NCBI GenBank assembly: GCA_001897675.1
Contig: MKUE01000099.1
Coordinates: forward strand, 39,246-103,245
Reading direction: 5' to 3'
DNA length: 64,000 nt
Origin: Thiobacillus sp. 65-1059
GTDB lineage: Bacteria; Pseudomonadota; Gammaproteobacteria; Burkholderiales; Thiobacillaceae
In this document: in pieces, positions 1-7,970 of the stretch
How positions within the stretch are numbered: position 1 is the stretch's first letter
How the letters are laid out: each line of letters opens with the position of its first letter
Position numbers and translations under genes: made by a program
Notes under the pieces: generated by a model
Databases searched by the model: none
Told to the model about the DNA's origin: nothing
Seen by the model: the letters and a program-made list of their open reading frames with translations, nothing else

Positions 1-2
1 TG

Positions 3-215
3 GCGCGGGCACGCCAGCCGATGCGGCCGCCGATGCCGTCGCCGTCGCTGCGTGCCATGAGCGATGACGACCTCAGGGCGATCTACCGTTACGTGCGCAG
101 CCTCGGCGTGAAGGGCTCGCCCGCGCCAGCCTACGTGCCGCCCGGCGGCAAGGTGGCGACGCCGTATTTCGATTTCACGCCGAAGAACCTGCCGCCGATG
201 GCCAGCCAGCGCTAG
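3..215 (+). CDS. C-terminal end of a c-type cytochrome (partial)
   Basis: The reading frame is open from the left edge of the window to a TAG stop, so only the last 70 residues are seen. The segment MSDDDLRAIYRYVRSLG, preceded by a Met-Pro-Ser-Pro stretch that could supply the axial methionine, is typical of the last helix of small class I cytochromes c. The CxxCH motif would lie outside the window. Its stop overlaps the convergent gene end at 212 by four bases. The family call rests only on this helix, so the exact cytochrome type is unknown. Confidence 0.6.
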   Translation, partial: ARARQPMRPPMPSPSLRAMSDDDLRAIYRYVRSLGVKGSPAPAYVPPGGKVATPYFDFTPKNLPPMASQR

Positions 216-1522
216 CTCATCGCGTGCAAGGCCAGCGGGCGGTCCAGCACCAGGCGAAAGCGGCCGCGTCCGGTCTTTTCCAGCGCGATGGCCGGGCAGC
301 GTTCGGCGAGCCGGCGTTGCAGCAGGAGCAGCCGGGTTTCCAGGTTGTCGCCGCCGTCGGGCAGTGGCAGGCGCCGGTCGCGGCGCAGTTCGCGGTTGCA
401 GAAATCGCGGCGGCCGCTTTGGGCGTGTTCGTTGAGCAGCGTCCACAGAATGCTGCCGGCGACGCCCTTGATGAGGTAGTCGTTGTCGATGAACACGCTG
501 TGGTCATCGGGAAAGTAGCGCACCGCGAGCGGCGCGCCGGTGGGGGCTGGCGTGGCCGCGGCCGGCAGGGGCTCGGCATCGTCCGGCAGGGCCGCCAGCT
601 GCGCGAGCAGCGCGGCGAGGTGGCGGCCATAGATCGCCAGCGCGTCCTCGTCGGCGTGGCTGAAGAAGGCATCGTGTTCGCTTTCGGCGTAGAGCACGCC
701 CAGCAGGCGGTCGGCGTGCATGAGCGGCACCGCGATCTGGCTGTGCGGTTCGGCCAGCACCGGCAACGGGATGCGCGGCTCGTGCGGCGCGGCCGTGCGC
801 AGCGCCGCATGGTAGGCGTAATCGCCGGTGCGGTGATTGATGCGGACGAGAATCCGCTCGTGCGCCGCCACGCCGATGATGCCCTTGCCCAGCGCCACCT
901 CGGCGCCGATTCCGGAATGGCCGTAGCCCATGCTCGCCAGGGTGTAGAGCGACGCGCCGGTCTCGTCCAGCATCGTCAGGAGCGCGTGGCGGATGCCGAA
1001 GCCTGGCGTGAGCGCGGCGAGCGCACGGTCGGCCAGTTGTGCAAGTTCGTCGCACGCGCCCAGATGGTCGAGGGTGCGGCGCAGGCGCAGCAGCGCATCG
1101 GGCGGCGGCGGCGCGGGCGGCAGGCGGTGATCGACCGCCTCGATGTCGAGCACCCGGTAGATGTCCGCGCCGCGCAGCACGAACACCTTGCCCATGCCGC
1201 TTTGCGCGGCGATGCCGGCGAGCTGTGCCTTCATGTATTGGAAAAGCGGTCCGCCGGTCTCGGTGCGCAAGTACTGCACGCGCAGACGGTAGTGGCGAAA
1301 GCTGCCCGGCTCGACCACCTGCACCTGCGCGTAAGGATGGGCGAGCACGTTCTCGCGCGTCTTGCTGAAAAACTGGTACGACAGCGCCACGTGTTCGGCG
1401 TCGACGTAATGCACCTGCGAGGCGTAGGCCACGTTGGGGGTGCCGTCCGGTGCGCAGGTAGCGATCACGGCGGGAATCGCGCCGTCGAGGCAGGCGCGCA
1501 GCGACTCCAGCGCGGGCTTCAT
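212..1522 (-). CDS. FMN split-barrel / GAF / winged-helix-like multidomain protein
   Basis: A 436-residue protein. Residues 1-130 resemble the pyridoxamine-5'-phosphate-oxidase-like split barrel (PAVIATCAPDGTPNVAYASQV is characteristic), which usually binds FMN or heme. Residues about 165-310 form a GAF domain (signature LGKGIIGVAAHERI, then IAVPLMHADRLLGVLYAESE). The last 100 residues (VFIDNDYLIKGVAGSILWTLL to the end) look like a winged-helix domain of the OmpR C-terminal kind. The start ATG overlaps the TGA of the upstream gene (ATGA), so the two are translationally coupled. I infer a redox- or ligand-sensing regulator; no function is established by sequence alone. Confidence 0.7.
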   Translation of the reverse strand: MKPALESLRACLDGAIPAVIATCAPDGTPNVAYASQVHYVDAEHVALSYQFFSKTRENVLAHPYAQVQVVEPGSFRHYRLRVQYLRTETGGPLFQYMKAQLAGIAAQSGMGKVFVLRGADIYRVLDIEAVDHRLPPAPPPPDALLRLRRTLDHLGACDELAQLADRALAALTPGFGIRHALLTMLDETGASLYTLASMGYGHSGIGAEVALGKGIIGVAAHERILVRINHRTGDYAYHAALRTAAPHEPRIPLPVLAEPHSQIAVPLMHADRLLGVLYAESEHDAFFSHADEDALAIYGRHLAALLAQLAALPDDAEPLPAAATPAPTGAPLAVRYFPDDHSVFIDNDYLIKGVAGSILWTLLNEHAQSGRRDFCNRELRRDRRLPLPDGGDNLETRLLLLQRRLAERCPAIALEKTGRGRFRLVLDRPLALHAMS

Positions 1523-2004
1523 GCCGTCGCCAGCACGCGGCCGGCGGCCGGGCCGGGGGTCTGGTCGAAGACGACTTCCGGGGCGAAGCGCAGCGCCGCC
1601 AGATCGCCCGCCGCCGTCAATGCCGTCAGGCCGCGCACCAGTTCGTCGCCGTAGCCCAGTGCAGCGAGTTCGCCGCCGAATGCGGCCGCGTAGCGCGCAT
1701 GACAGGCATGGTGCGCCGAGTTCGGCGCCACGCGCGCCGCACAGGGGGCCTTGAGCTGCAGCGTCGCATGCGTTGCCGGATGGCTGAACACCGCCGCGAT
1801 GCCGCTGCCGGCGTCCAGCGCGTCCAGCACCTCGCGGCCGCGCCCGGCCGCGAGCAGCACCGTCAGCGCGCGCCGGTCGCGCGCCACCAGCACGCCCTGC
1901 GCCCGGCATACGCAGGGCCAGCCGTCGCGCCCGACCGCACCGACGTTGATCGACAGCGGGCCCTGCAGGAAGGCGGCCTGTTCGGCGCTGAGCCGGATGC
2001 TCAT
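1519..2004 (-). CDS. Pyridoxamine 5'-phosphate oxidase-like flavin-binding protein
   Basis: A 161-residue protein of the FMN-binding split-barrel superfamily: the start MSIRLSAEQAAFLQGPLSIN with a following GRDGWPCVCRAQG strand pair is the usual opening of these small proteins. It begins four bases after the argJ stop and its own stop overlaps the start of the larger split-barrel/GAF protein, so argJ and these two genes appear to form one operon. A histidine/cysteine pair near residues 110-115 (HHACHARY) is notable and could bind metal or heme, but this is inference. Substrate unknown. Confidence 0.65.
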   Translation of the reverse strand: MSIRLSAEQAAFLQGPLSINVGAVGRDGWPCVCRAQGVLVARDRRALTVLLAAGRGREVLDALDAGSGIAAVFSHPATHATLQLKAPCAARVAPNSAHHACHARYAAAFGGELAALGYGDELVRGLTALTAAGDLAALRFAPEVVFDQTPGPAAGRVLATA

Positions 2005-2008
2005 GGCA

Positions 2009-3235
2009 TCAGGTACGGTATTCCGCGTTGATCTTCACGTAGTCGTACGAAAAATCGCAGGTCCATACCGTGGCGTCCGCGTGGCCGCGGTTCAGCACCA
2101 CGCGCACGGCGATGTCGGCTTCCTTCATCACGGCTGCGCCCTGCGCCTCGGTATAGCTTGCCGCGCGGCCGCCCCGCTCCGCCACCAGCACGTCGCCCAG
2201 GTAAACCTGCAAGGCGTTGACGTCGAGGTCGGTCACGCCGGCATAGCCGATGGCGGCAAGGATGCGCCCGAGGTTGGGATCGCTGGCGAAAAAGGCGGTC
2301 TTGACCAGCGGCGAACGCGCGATGGCGTAGGCGATCTGCTTGCATTCGGCACGGTCGCGGCCGCCCTCGACCGCCACGGTGATGAACTTGGTCGCCCCCT
2401 CGCCGTCGCGCGCCATCGCCTGCGCCAGGCCGATGGCCACCTCGCTCAAGGCGGCTTTCAGCGCGGCGTAGTCGGCGCTGGCGCTGTCGGCAATTTCGGC
2501 ATTGCCGGCCTGGCCGGTGGCGATCAGGATGAAGCTGTCGTTGGTCGAGGTGTCGCCGTCGACGGTGACGCAGTTGAACGACACGTCGGCCACCTCCTTC
2601 ACCAGCTGCGGCATCAGGCCGGGCGCGATCACAGCGTCGGTCGCCACATAGCCGAGCATGGTCGCCATGTTGGGATGGATCATGCCGGAGCCCTTGGCGA
2701 TGCCGGTAACCGTGAGCGTGCTGCCGCCGACCTGTATCTGACGCGAGACGCCCTTGGCGACGATGTCGGTGGTCATGATCGCGTGCGCGGCCTCGCTCCA
2801 GTGGTCCGGAGCGAGGTCGGCCCGGGCGGCGGGCAGCGCGGGCAGGATCCTGTCGACCGGCAGCGGCTCCAGGATCACCCCGGTGGAAAACGGCAGCACG
2901 TTTTCCGCCGCGCACCCCATCAACTGCGCCACCGCCTCGCAAGTCCGGCGCGCGCGCGCGAGTCCTTCCTCGCCGGTGCCGGCGTTGGCATTGCCGGTAT
3001 TGATCAGCAGGGCGCGGATGTCGCCCTGCGCCAGATGCTGTTTGCAGACGGCGACCGGCGCGGCGCAGAAGCGGTTTTGCGTGAACACCCCGGCCACCCG
3101 GGAGCCGGGCGCAAGCTCGATCAGGGTGATGTCGCGGCGTCCGGGTTTCTTGATGCCGGCGGACGCAATGCCGAGGCGTACGCCGGCAACCGGCAGCAGG
3201 GAGGCGGGGTCGGGGGCGGAGAGGTTGACGGGCAT
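2009..3235 (-). CDS. argJ: Glutamate N-acetyltransferase / amino-acid N-acetyltransferase ArgJ
   Basis: A 408-residue ArgJ, the usual full length. The enzyme transfers the acetyl group from N-acetylornithine to glutamate (cyclic arginine pathway) in the cytoplasm and, in bifunctional versions, also uses acetyl-CoA. The precursor cleaves itself at the conserved Ala-Thr-Met-Leu site; here it is seen at [15 protein letters not shown], placing the nucleophile at Thr192. The glycine-rich [18 protein letters not shown] start and the closing [15 protein letters not shown] are typical. It heads a tight operon with two flavin-barrel genes whose link to arginine synthesis is not obvious. Confidence 0.96.
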   Translation of the reverse strand: MPVNLSAPDPASLLPVAGVRLGIASAGIKKPGRRDITLIELAPGSRVAGVFTQNRFCAAPVAVCKQHLAQGDIRALLINTGNANAGTGEEGLARARRTCEAVAQLMGCAAENVLPFSTGVILEPLPVDRILPALPAARADLAPDHWSEAAHAIMTTDIVAKGVSRQIQVGGSTLTVTGIAKGSGMIHPNMATMLGYVATDAVIAPGLMPQLVKEVADVSFNCVTVDGDTSTNDSFILIATGQAGNAEIADSASADYAALKAALSEVAIGLAQAMARDGEGATKFITVAVEGGRDRAECKQIAYAIARSPLVKTAFFASDPNLGRILAAIGYAGVTDLDVNALQVYLGDVLVAERGGRAASYTEAQGAAVMKEADIAVRVVLNRGHADATVWTCDFSYDYVKINAEYRT

Positions 3236-3299
3236 GAGGGCTTCGCAAGACGGAAAGCCGCCATTTTATGCCGCACAGGCGGCAAATGGATGGCGCGGC

Positions 3300-3539
3300 T
3301 TACTGCGCGCGCCCCCGCAGCCAGTTCACGACGCGGCGAAATCCGGGCCGCCATGGCCATACCGGGTCGAGCTCGATCGAACGCGCCAGCGCCGCCAGCG
3401 CAATCAGCGCAAATACGGAAAACAGCAGTTGCGAGACGAGTTGGCGCGGCGTGAGCATGCCGATGGGCTGGTCGAGGAAGCCCGGAACATAGAACAGGCT
3501 GGCAAACGCCGCGAAAAGGAAGGCCGGGCCGAGATACAT
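3300..3539 (-). CDS. Small hypothetical membrane protein
   Basis: A 79-residue product with two hydrophobic stretches, residues 3-20 (LGPAFLFAAFASLFYVPG) and 36-53 (LVSQLLFSVFALIALAALAR), separated by a short polar loop and followed by a basic, tryptophan-rich tail. This looks like a two-helix inner membrane protein. It is in the argJ direction with a 64-base gap and no clear Shine-Dalgarno sequence, so its status as a gene is moderate. I do not recognise a family. Confidence 0.45.
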   Translation of the reverse strand: MYLGPAFLFAAFASLFYVPGFLDQPIGMLTPRQLVSQLLFSVFALIALAALARSIELDPVWPWRPGFRRVVNWLRGRAQ

Positions 3540-3673
3540 GATGTCCGCAGTCTGAGTCGTTGTGCCAAGGCATCATGCAAACCTTGTGCCTGCCAAGCAA
3601 AGGCAAGCAAAAACAACGCGTTGGGATGGCTGGCCCGACCGGCCCGGCCATGAAATGTAAATTAATTCGACGG

Positions 3674-4012
3674 CTATTTGTCGAGCGGCGGGGCGGCGAA
3701 CTTGCGCAGGATTTCGTGCGACAGCGAATAGAACTGCGGCGTGGGGCCGAGGTCTTCGTAGATCGGGTCGCCGTAGTCGTCTTCGGCGATGATGCGGTTG
3801 CCGGGAATGTAGGGCATGGCAACCTCCAGTTCGTCGAGGGCGGCACGGATCAGGTCGGCCATCAGCTGGGAGTCGCTGCGGCCGGGGTACATGACGTGCA
3901 GGGCTTCCACCCGTGCAGCGTCGCGTAACGGCAAATGGACGGCATAGACGCGCACGTCCGCGCGCGCATGTCCCTCCTTGCCCCAGCGTTGAATCAATTC
4001 GGCGATGCGCAT
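3674..4012 (-). CDS. Conserved hypothetical protein, 112 aa
   Basis: The start [28 protein letters not shown] is chosen over an upstream start because it matches the opening I know from a conserved proteobacterial family of about 110 residues, sometimes labelled as a type 1 pili tip component without strong evidence. The protein is acidic, with helical segments around residues 35-65 and a conserved-looking [18 protein letters not shown] region. No signal peptide or membrane segment is present, so a cytoplasmic location is expected. Function unknown. Confidence 0.7.
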   Translation of the reverse strand: MRIAELIQRWGKEGHARADVRVYAVHLPLRDAARVEALHVMYPGRSDSQLMADLIRAALDELEVAMPYIPGNRIIAEDDYGDPIYEDLGPTPQFYSLSHEILRKFAAPPLDK

Positions 4013-4074
4013 GAGTCTTCCCCTGCCTGCGATGGTTTTGTTATAGCAAAGCCGCCTGCAAGACAAGGCCGGGT

Positions 4075-4731
4075 TCAGCCGGTGCGCCGCCACACCAGGG
4101 TGCGATTGTTCGCCGGCATGGCGATGTCCCGTTGCAGAACCAGGCCCTGGGCGCGCGCCAGCGCATCCACAGCCTCGAAGTCGCGCACCCCGCTAGCCGG
4201 GTCGCGCGCTTTCAGCCAGGCGTCGAAGCGGGCATTGCTCTCCGCGGTATAGGCGCCGTTGTAGTTGAACGGGCCGTACACCGCCAGTACGCCGCCCGGT
4301 TCGAGCACCCGCGAGGGGTACGCCGACGGGGGCCCCGCTGCTGCGCAGCGACCCTTCCGCAGCACCTCGCCGACGCCCTCGAAAAACCGCTCGACCTCGG
4401 GCCAGCCCATGATGTGCAGCGTGTTGGCCGAGAACACCGCATCGTAGCGGCCGTTGCGCCAGGCGGTCTGGCTGACGTCGAGCGCGATCGGCGGCAGCAC
4501 GTTGGGCAGCGCCGCCTCGTCGAGCCATTGCCGGATGCCGGGATGCTGCTGCGGCACATCGGCGGTCTGCCAGACGAGATGCGGCAGTTCGGCGCCGAAA
4601 TACACTGCGTGCTGGCCGGTGCCGCTGCCGATTTCCAGCACGCGGCGGCGGTCGGCAAATACCTCGCGCAGCACCGCCAGGATCGGGTCGCGGTTCTGCA
4701 CGCAGGACTCGGCAAAGGGCTTGTCGGACAT
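4075..4731 (-). CDS. DUF938 SAM-dependent methyltransferase-like protein, with a repeat-derived insertion
   Basis: A 218-residue protein of the DUF938 class I methyltransferase-like family. The SAM loop is [15 protein letters not shown] (residues about 31-45) and the family hallmark [18 protein letters not shown] lies downstream. It starts two bases after the addA stop and is probably co-transcribed. Oddity: between GEVLR and [11 protein letters not shown], which are normally continuous, there are about 19 extra residues ([19 protein letters not shown]) encoded by a 53-base repeat that also occurs at 14719-14771. The insertion is in frame but lies in the strand-4/helix region, so activity may be affected. 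Substrate unknown. Confidence 0.85.
   Translation of the reverse strand: MSDKPFAESCVQNRDPILAVLREVFADRRRVLEIGSGTGQHAVYFGAELPHLVWQTADVPQQHPGIRQWLDEAALPNVLPPIALDVSQTAWRNGRYDAVFSANTLHIMGWPEVERFFEGVGEVLRKGRCAAAGPPSAYPSRVLEPGGVLAVYGPFNYNGAYTAESNARFDAWLKARDPASGVRDFEAVDALARAQGLVLQRDIAMPANNRTLVWRRTG
4311..4363 (+). repeat. 53-base interspersed repeat, copy A (inside the DUF938 gene)
   Basis: This stretch matches 14719-14771 at 45 of 53 positions by hand alignment, in the same orientation. The core GCCCCGCTGCTGYGCAGCG contains a small inverted repeat (GCTGC-N3-GCAGC) and is followed by ACCCTYCCGCAGC. Here it lies within the coding strand complement of the methyltransferase gene and adds residues absent from typical family members, without breaking the frame. 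Confidence 0.7.
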
Positions 4732-4733
4732 TC

Positions 4734-7700
4734 TCAGGTCTCCACTTGAATCAGCCGGCCGTCGGCCAGCAGCACTGCGGCATGCACCGGCTTGCCCGGA
4801 TACAGCCCCGCCAGCAGGGTGCGGTAGCCCGCCAGCTGGGGCCGATGGCGTTCGGCCAGCTGCGCGTCGGACAGCATGCGGCTGTCGTCGCCGGTTTTGT
4901 AGTCGATCAGCCATACCGCATCGTCGAATTCCACCACGCGGTCGAGCCGCTGCATCCGGCCGTCGGCATCCAGCAGCGCCAGCTCGCTGTGCGCGCGCAG
5001 GTACAGCGCGGGATCGAAGAAGCGCGCCAGGTGCGGCTGCGCCAGCAGGGCGCGGGCATCCGCCTCGATCCTGGCGAGCCCGGCCGCCACCCCCAGCTGC
5101 ATCGCCAGCGCGGGCAGGTCGCGCGGCGTTCCCGGCGGCGCATGGTGTTCGAGGCAGGCATGGAACAGTTCGCCGCTGGCCGCCGCCGGGCTGGCGGGCG
5201 CAGGGGCAAGCCGCTGCCCCACGGCGGGGGCAGCGATGCGCGGCGCCAGCGCTGTCATGCACGGCGCGTCGGCGCTGGCGGCCGGCGGCAGGTCGGCCGG
5301 CAGCGCCAGGCCCTGCCAGGCCGCCTCGACCCGCTGCAGCCAGGCGCTCTTGTCGGCGGCGCCGCTGACGATCAGTCCCTGCTCGGCGCGGGTGAGCGCC
5401 ACATACAGCAGGTTGTCGGACTCGCGCTGCGTCAGCGCGGCCTCCTCGGCAAACCAGCGTTCCCGCCAGGCGCCCCGCTCGTCCTGTTTGCCGAACAGCG
5501 AAAAATGCTCGGGCCGCGCGGCTTCGGGCGGCCACGGCGCCAGCACGCCATGGCTGTCGCCGCGCGCATGGTCGCTGCCGCCGAGCAGCCAGACGATCGG
5601 CGCCTCTAGTCCCTTGGCGCCGTGGATGGTCAGCAGCCGCACGGCGTTTTCGCCGTCGGCCGCCAGCCCTTCGCCGGGCGCGGCGTCGGCGTCGTCGACG
5701 AGCGAGGCCAGTTCGCGGATGAAGCCGGCCAGCGTCGGGTAGCGGCCGGCGTCCTGCGTCAAGGCCAGCCGCATGAAGGCGCGCAGGTTGGCGGCAACCT
5801 GCGGACGCTGGGCGGGCGGCACGGCGGCGGCGTAGCGCGCCTCGACGTCGCCTTCGAAATAAATGCGGTCGAGCAGGTCGTGCACCGGCAGCGTGCCGAC
5901 GCGGGCGCGCCAGCGGAGCAGAAGCTGTGCGGCGCGCGCGAGCGCCGGCGGGCTGTCCGGCGACCCGCCCAGCGCAGTCAGGCGTTCCCAGCCGCACGGC
6001 CCGGCAGGGCCGAACACCCTCGGCAAGTCGGCGTCGCTGCAGCCGAAGATCGGGCTTTTCAGGGCATGCGCCAGCTTCAGATCGGCGTGCGGCAACAGCA
6101 GGGTTTCGAGCAGCGCGATCACGTCCTGCGCTTCCAGCGCATGCAGCAGGCCGCCGCGCCGCGAGGTGATGAAGGGGATGCCTGCCGCTTCCAGCGCGCG
6201 CTCGTACAGGTGCAGGTGGGTGCGCTTGCGCACCAGCGCCATCACGTCGCCGGGGCGCGCCGGGCGGCTGTTTCCAGCCGGCCCGTCGGCCACGCCCCAG
6301 CGTCCCAGCATCTCGTCGCGCAACACGCGGGCAAAGGCCTGCGCCTCGACGTGCACCGCGCGGTCGTCGGCCTCCGGTTGCGGCGTGGTGAGCGGATTGC
6401 GCAATCCGGCCGTGGCAGCGGCCGCGCTTCTTTCCACGCCGACCGGCAGGCAGCGCAGCGCGCCGGGGCGGGCTGCATTGGCCGGGGCATGGCTGTGCGC
6501 GGCAAAGCCGGCCACCCCGGCGAACACCGGATTGATCGCCTGCACCACCGCAGGCGACAGCCGCCGCGTCATGGTGGCGCTGAAATGCGGCGCGCCGAAG
6601 TGCGTGCGCAGAAAATCTGCCGCTGCGTCGAACACCCGCGCTTCGCCGCGCCGGAAGCGGTAAATCGCCTGCTTCGGGTCGCCCACCATGAACACGGTCA
6701 TTGCGCTGTCCGCCGCGCGCGCCTCGCTCAGCCAGGTGGAGAGCGCCTGCCATTGCAGCGGATTGGTGTCCTGGAATTCGTCGAGCAGCAGGTGCCGGTA
6801 GCGCGCATCCAGCTTCAGCGCCAGGGCCGGCGCGTGCTCCTCGCTGGCGAGCAGGCGGCAGGCCAGCCATTCGGCATCGGCGAAATCGATCGCCCCCTGC
6901 TGCGCCTTGGCGTCCTGATAGCCTTGCAGCAGCGCGTGGCCGAGCAACAGGCCGTGGCGGTTGAGGTTCCAGATGCGGATGTCGGTCTGGATCGCGGTGA
7001 TGGTTTCGAGCGCGGTTTCCAGCGCGTCGAGGTCGCGCAGGTAGGCGTCGAGCTCGGCGCCGAGCGCCTTTTCCAGTTCGCGGGTGGCCTGCTTCTTGCG
7101 GCGCGCGCCGGCGGTCATCAGGCGCGTCATGAGGCAGGCATGGGCGCTTTCCGCATCCAGTGTCGGGCTTCTCAGGATGTCCACCGCGCGCTCGCGCTCG
7201 GTTTTTGAGCCTTTTTCCAGCGCATGGCCCACCCGCTTCACCCGCGCCAGCATGAGCTCGTCGGCCCAGAAGGCCGCCACCGGATCGCTGGCCAGATCGG
7301 GATGCAGGCCGGGCCGCAATTGTTCCAGCGCATACGCTACCGGGTCGGGCTGGCCGTCGGTATAGGCCCACCATTCCGCCCGCGCCTGCAAAAAATGCGC
7401 AAGCAGGGCGTGCAGGCTGTGCTCGCCGATGTCGGCGAGCAAGGCGAGCAGCGCGGTGCCTTCCGCCGATTCCGGCGCCACCGCCCATTTCGTCAGCAGC
7501 TGGTCGCGCACCTCGTCCTGCAGCTGTCTTTCGCGCTCCAGCAGCGGCGCGCCCCATGGCAGCCCCGCCTCCAGCGGCGCACGCTTCAGCAGATCGAGAA
7601 ACCAGCCGTGGAAGGTCGTCACCGTCGGCCCAGGCTGCGCGGCCAGCACCGTTTCCAGCAGCGCGCGCGCGCGCGGCAGCAGCGCCTCGATCTCGTGTTC

Positions 7701-7970
7701 CGGCACCGCGCGCTCGCGCAGGAATGCGCGCACCGTCGCGTCATCCTCCAGCGCCAACACCCGCAGCCAGGCGTGCAGGCGGTCGGTCATTTCCTGCGCC
7801 GCCTTGCGCGTGAAGGTGATCGCCAGCAGTTCCGAGGGTTCGGCCCCGGCCAGCAGCAGGCGGATCATGCGCGACACCAAGAGCCAGGTCTTGCCGCTGC
7901 CGGCGCAGGCCTCCACCACCGCGGAATGGCCGGGCGCGAGCGCCACGCTTGTCTCCAGCGGCTCACTCAT
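4734..7970 (-). CDS. addA: AddA-type UvrD-family helicase/nuclease
   Basis: A 1078-residue ATP-dependent helicase-nuclease of the AddA/RecB class, which unwinds and resects double-strand DNA ends for RecA-dependent repair. Visible motifs: Walker A VVEACAGSGKTWLLVSRM near residue 19, LLAITFTRKAAQEM (motif Ia), LLLDEFQDTNPLQW (Walker B/II), VGDPKQAIYRFRRG (III), LLTIHGAKGLEAPIVWLL (V), LLYVALTRAEQGL (VI) and a C-terminal PD-(D/E)xK nuclease motif LIDYKTGDDSRM. The ATG at 7970 is chosen because it directly precedes the conserved ATPase region and overlaps the addB end by eight bases, indicating coupled translation of the two subunits. Confidence 0.9.
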   Translation of the reverse strand: MSEPLETSVALAPGHSAVVEACAGSGKTWLLVSRMIRLLLAGAEPSELLAITFTRKAAQEMTDRLHAWLRVLALEDDATVRAFLRERAVPEHEIEALLPRARALLETVLAAQPGPTVTTFHGWFLDLLKRAPLEAGLPWGAPLLERERQLQDEVRDQLLTKWAVAPESAEGTALLALLADIGEHSLHALLAHFLQARAEWWAYTDGQPDPVAYALEQLRPGLHPDLASDPVAAFWADELMLARVKRVGHALEKGSKTERERAVDILRSPTLDAESAHACLMTRLMTAGARRKKQATRELEKALGAELDAYLRDLDALETALETITAIQTDIRIWNLNRHGLLLGHALLQGYQDAKAQQGAIDFADAEWLACRLLASEEHAPALALKLDARYRHLLLDEFQDTNPLQWQALSTWLSEARAADSAMTVFMVGDPKQAIYRFRRGEARVFDAAADFLRTHFGAPHFSATMTRRLSPAVVQAINPVFAGVAGFAAHSHAPANAARPGALRCLPVGVERSAAAATAGLRNPLTTPQPEADDRAVHVEAQAFARVLRDEMLGRWGVADGPAGNSRPARPGDVMALVRKRTHLHLYERALEAAGIPFITSRRGGLLHALEAQDVIALLETLLLPHADLKLAHALKSPIFGCSDADLPRVFGPAGPCGWERLTALGGSPDSPPALARAAQLLLRWRARVGTLPVHDLLDRIYFEGDVEARYAAAVPPAQRPQVAANLRAFMRLALTQDAGRYPTLAGFIRELASLVDDADAAPGEGLAADGENAVRLLTIHGAKGLEAPIVWLLGGSDHARGDSHGVLAPWPPEAARPEHFSLFGKQDERGAWRERWFAEEAALTQRESDNLLYVALTRAEQGLIVSGAADKSAWLQRVEAAWQGLALPADLPPAASADAPCMTALAPRIAAPAVGQRLAPAPASPAAASGELFHACLEHHAPPGTPRDLPALAMQLGVAAGLARIEADARALLAQPHLARFFDPALYLRAHSELALLDADGRMQRLDRVVEFDDAVWLIDYKTGDDSRMLSDAQLAERHRPQLAGYRTLLAGLYPGKPVHAAVLLADGRLIQVET

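Noticed and set aside
224..1654. A long plus-strand open frame opposite the split-barrel/GAF gene
   Set aside because: High GC content makes long antisense frames common. Its translation has no recognisable domain, whereas the minus strand encodes clear families.
3540..3673. Possible terminator in the GGCTGGCCC...GGCCCGGCC stretch
   Set aside because: The arms do not pair well when checked base by base and no T-run follows.
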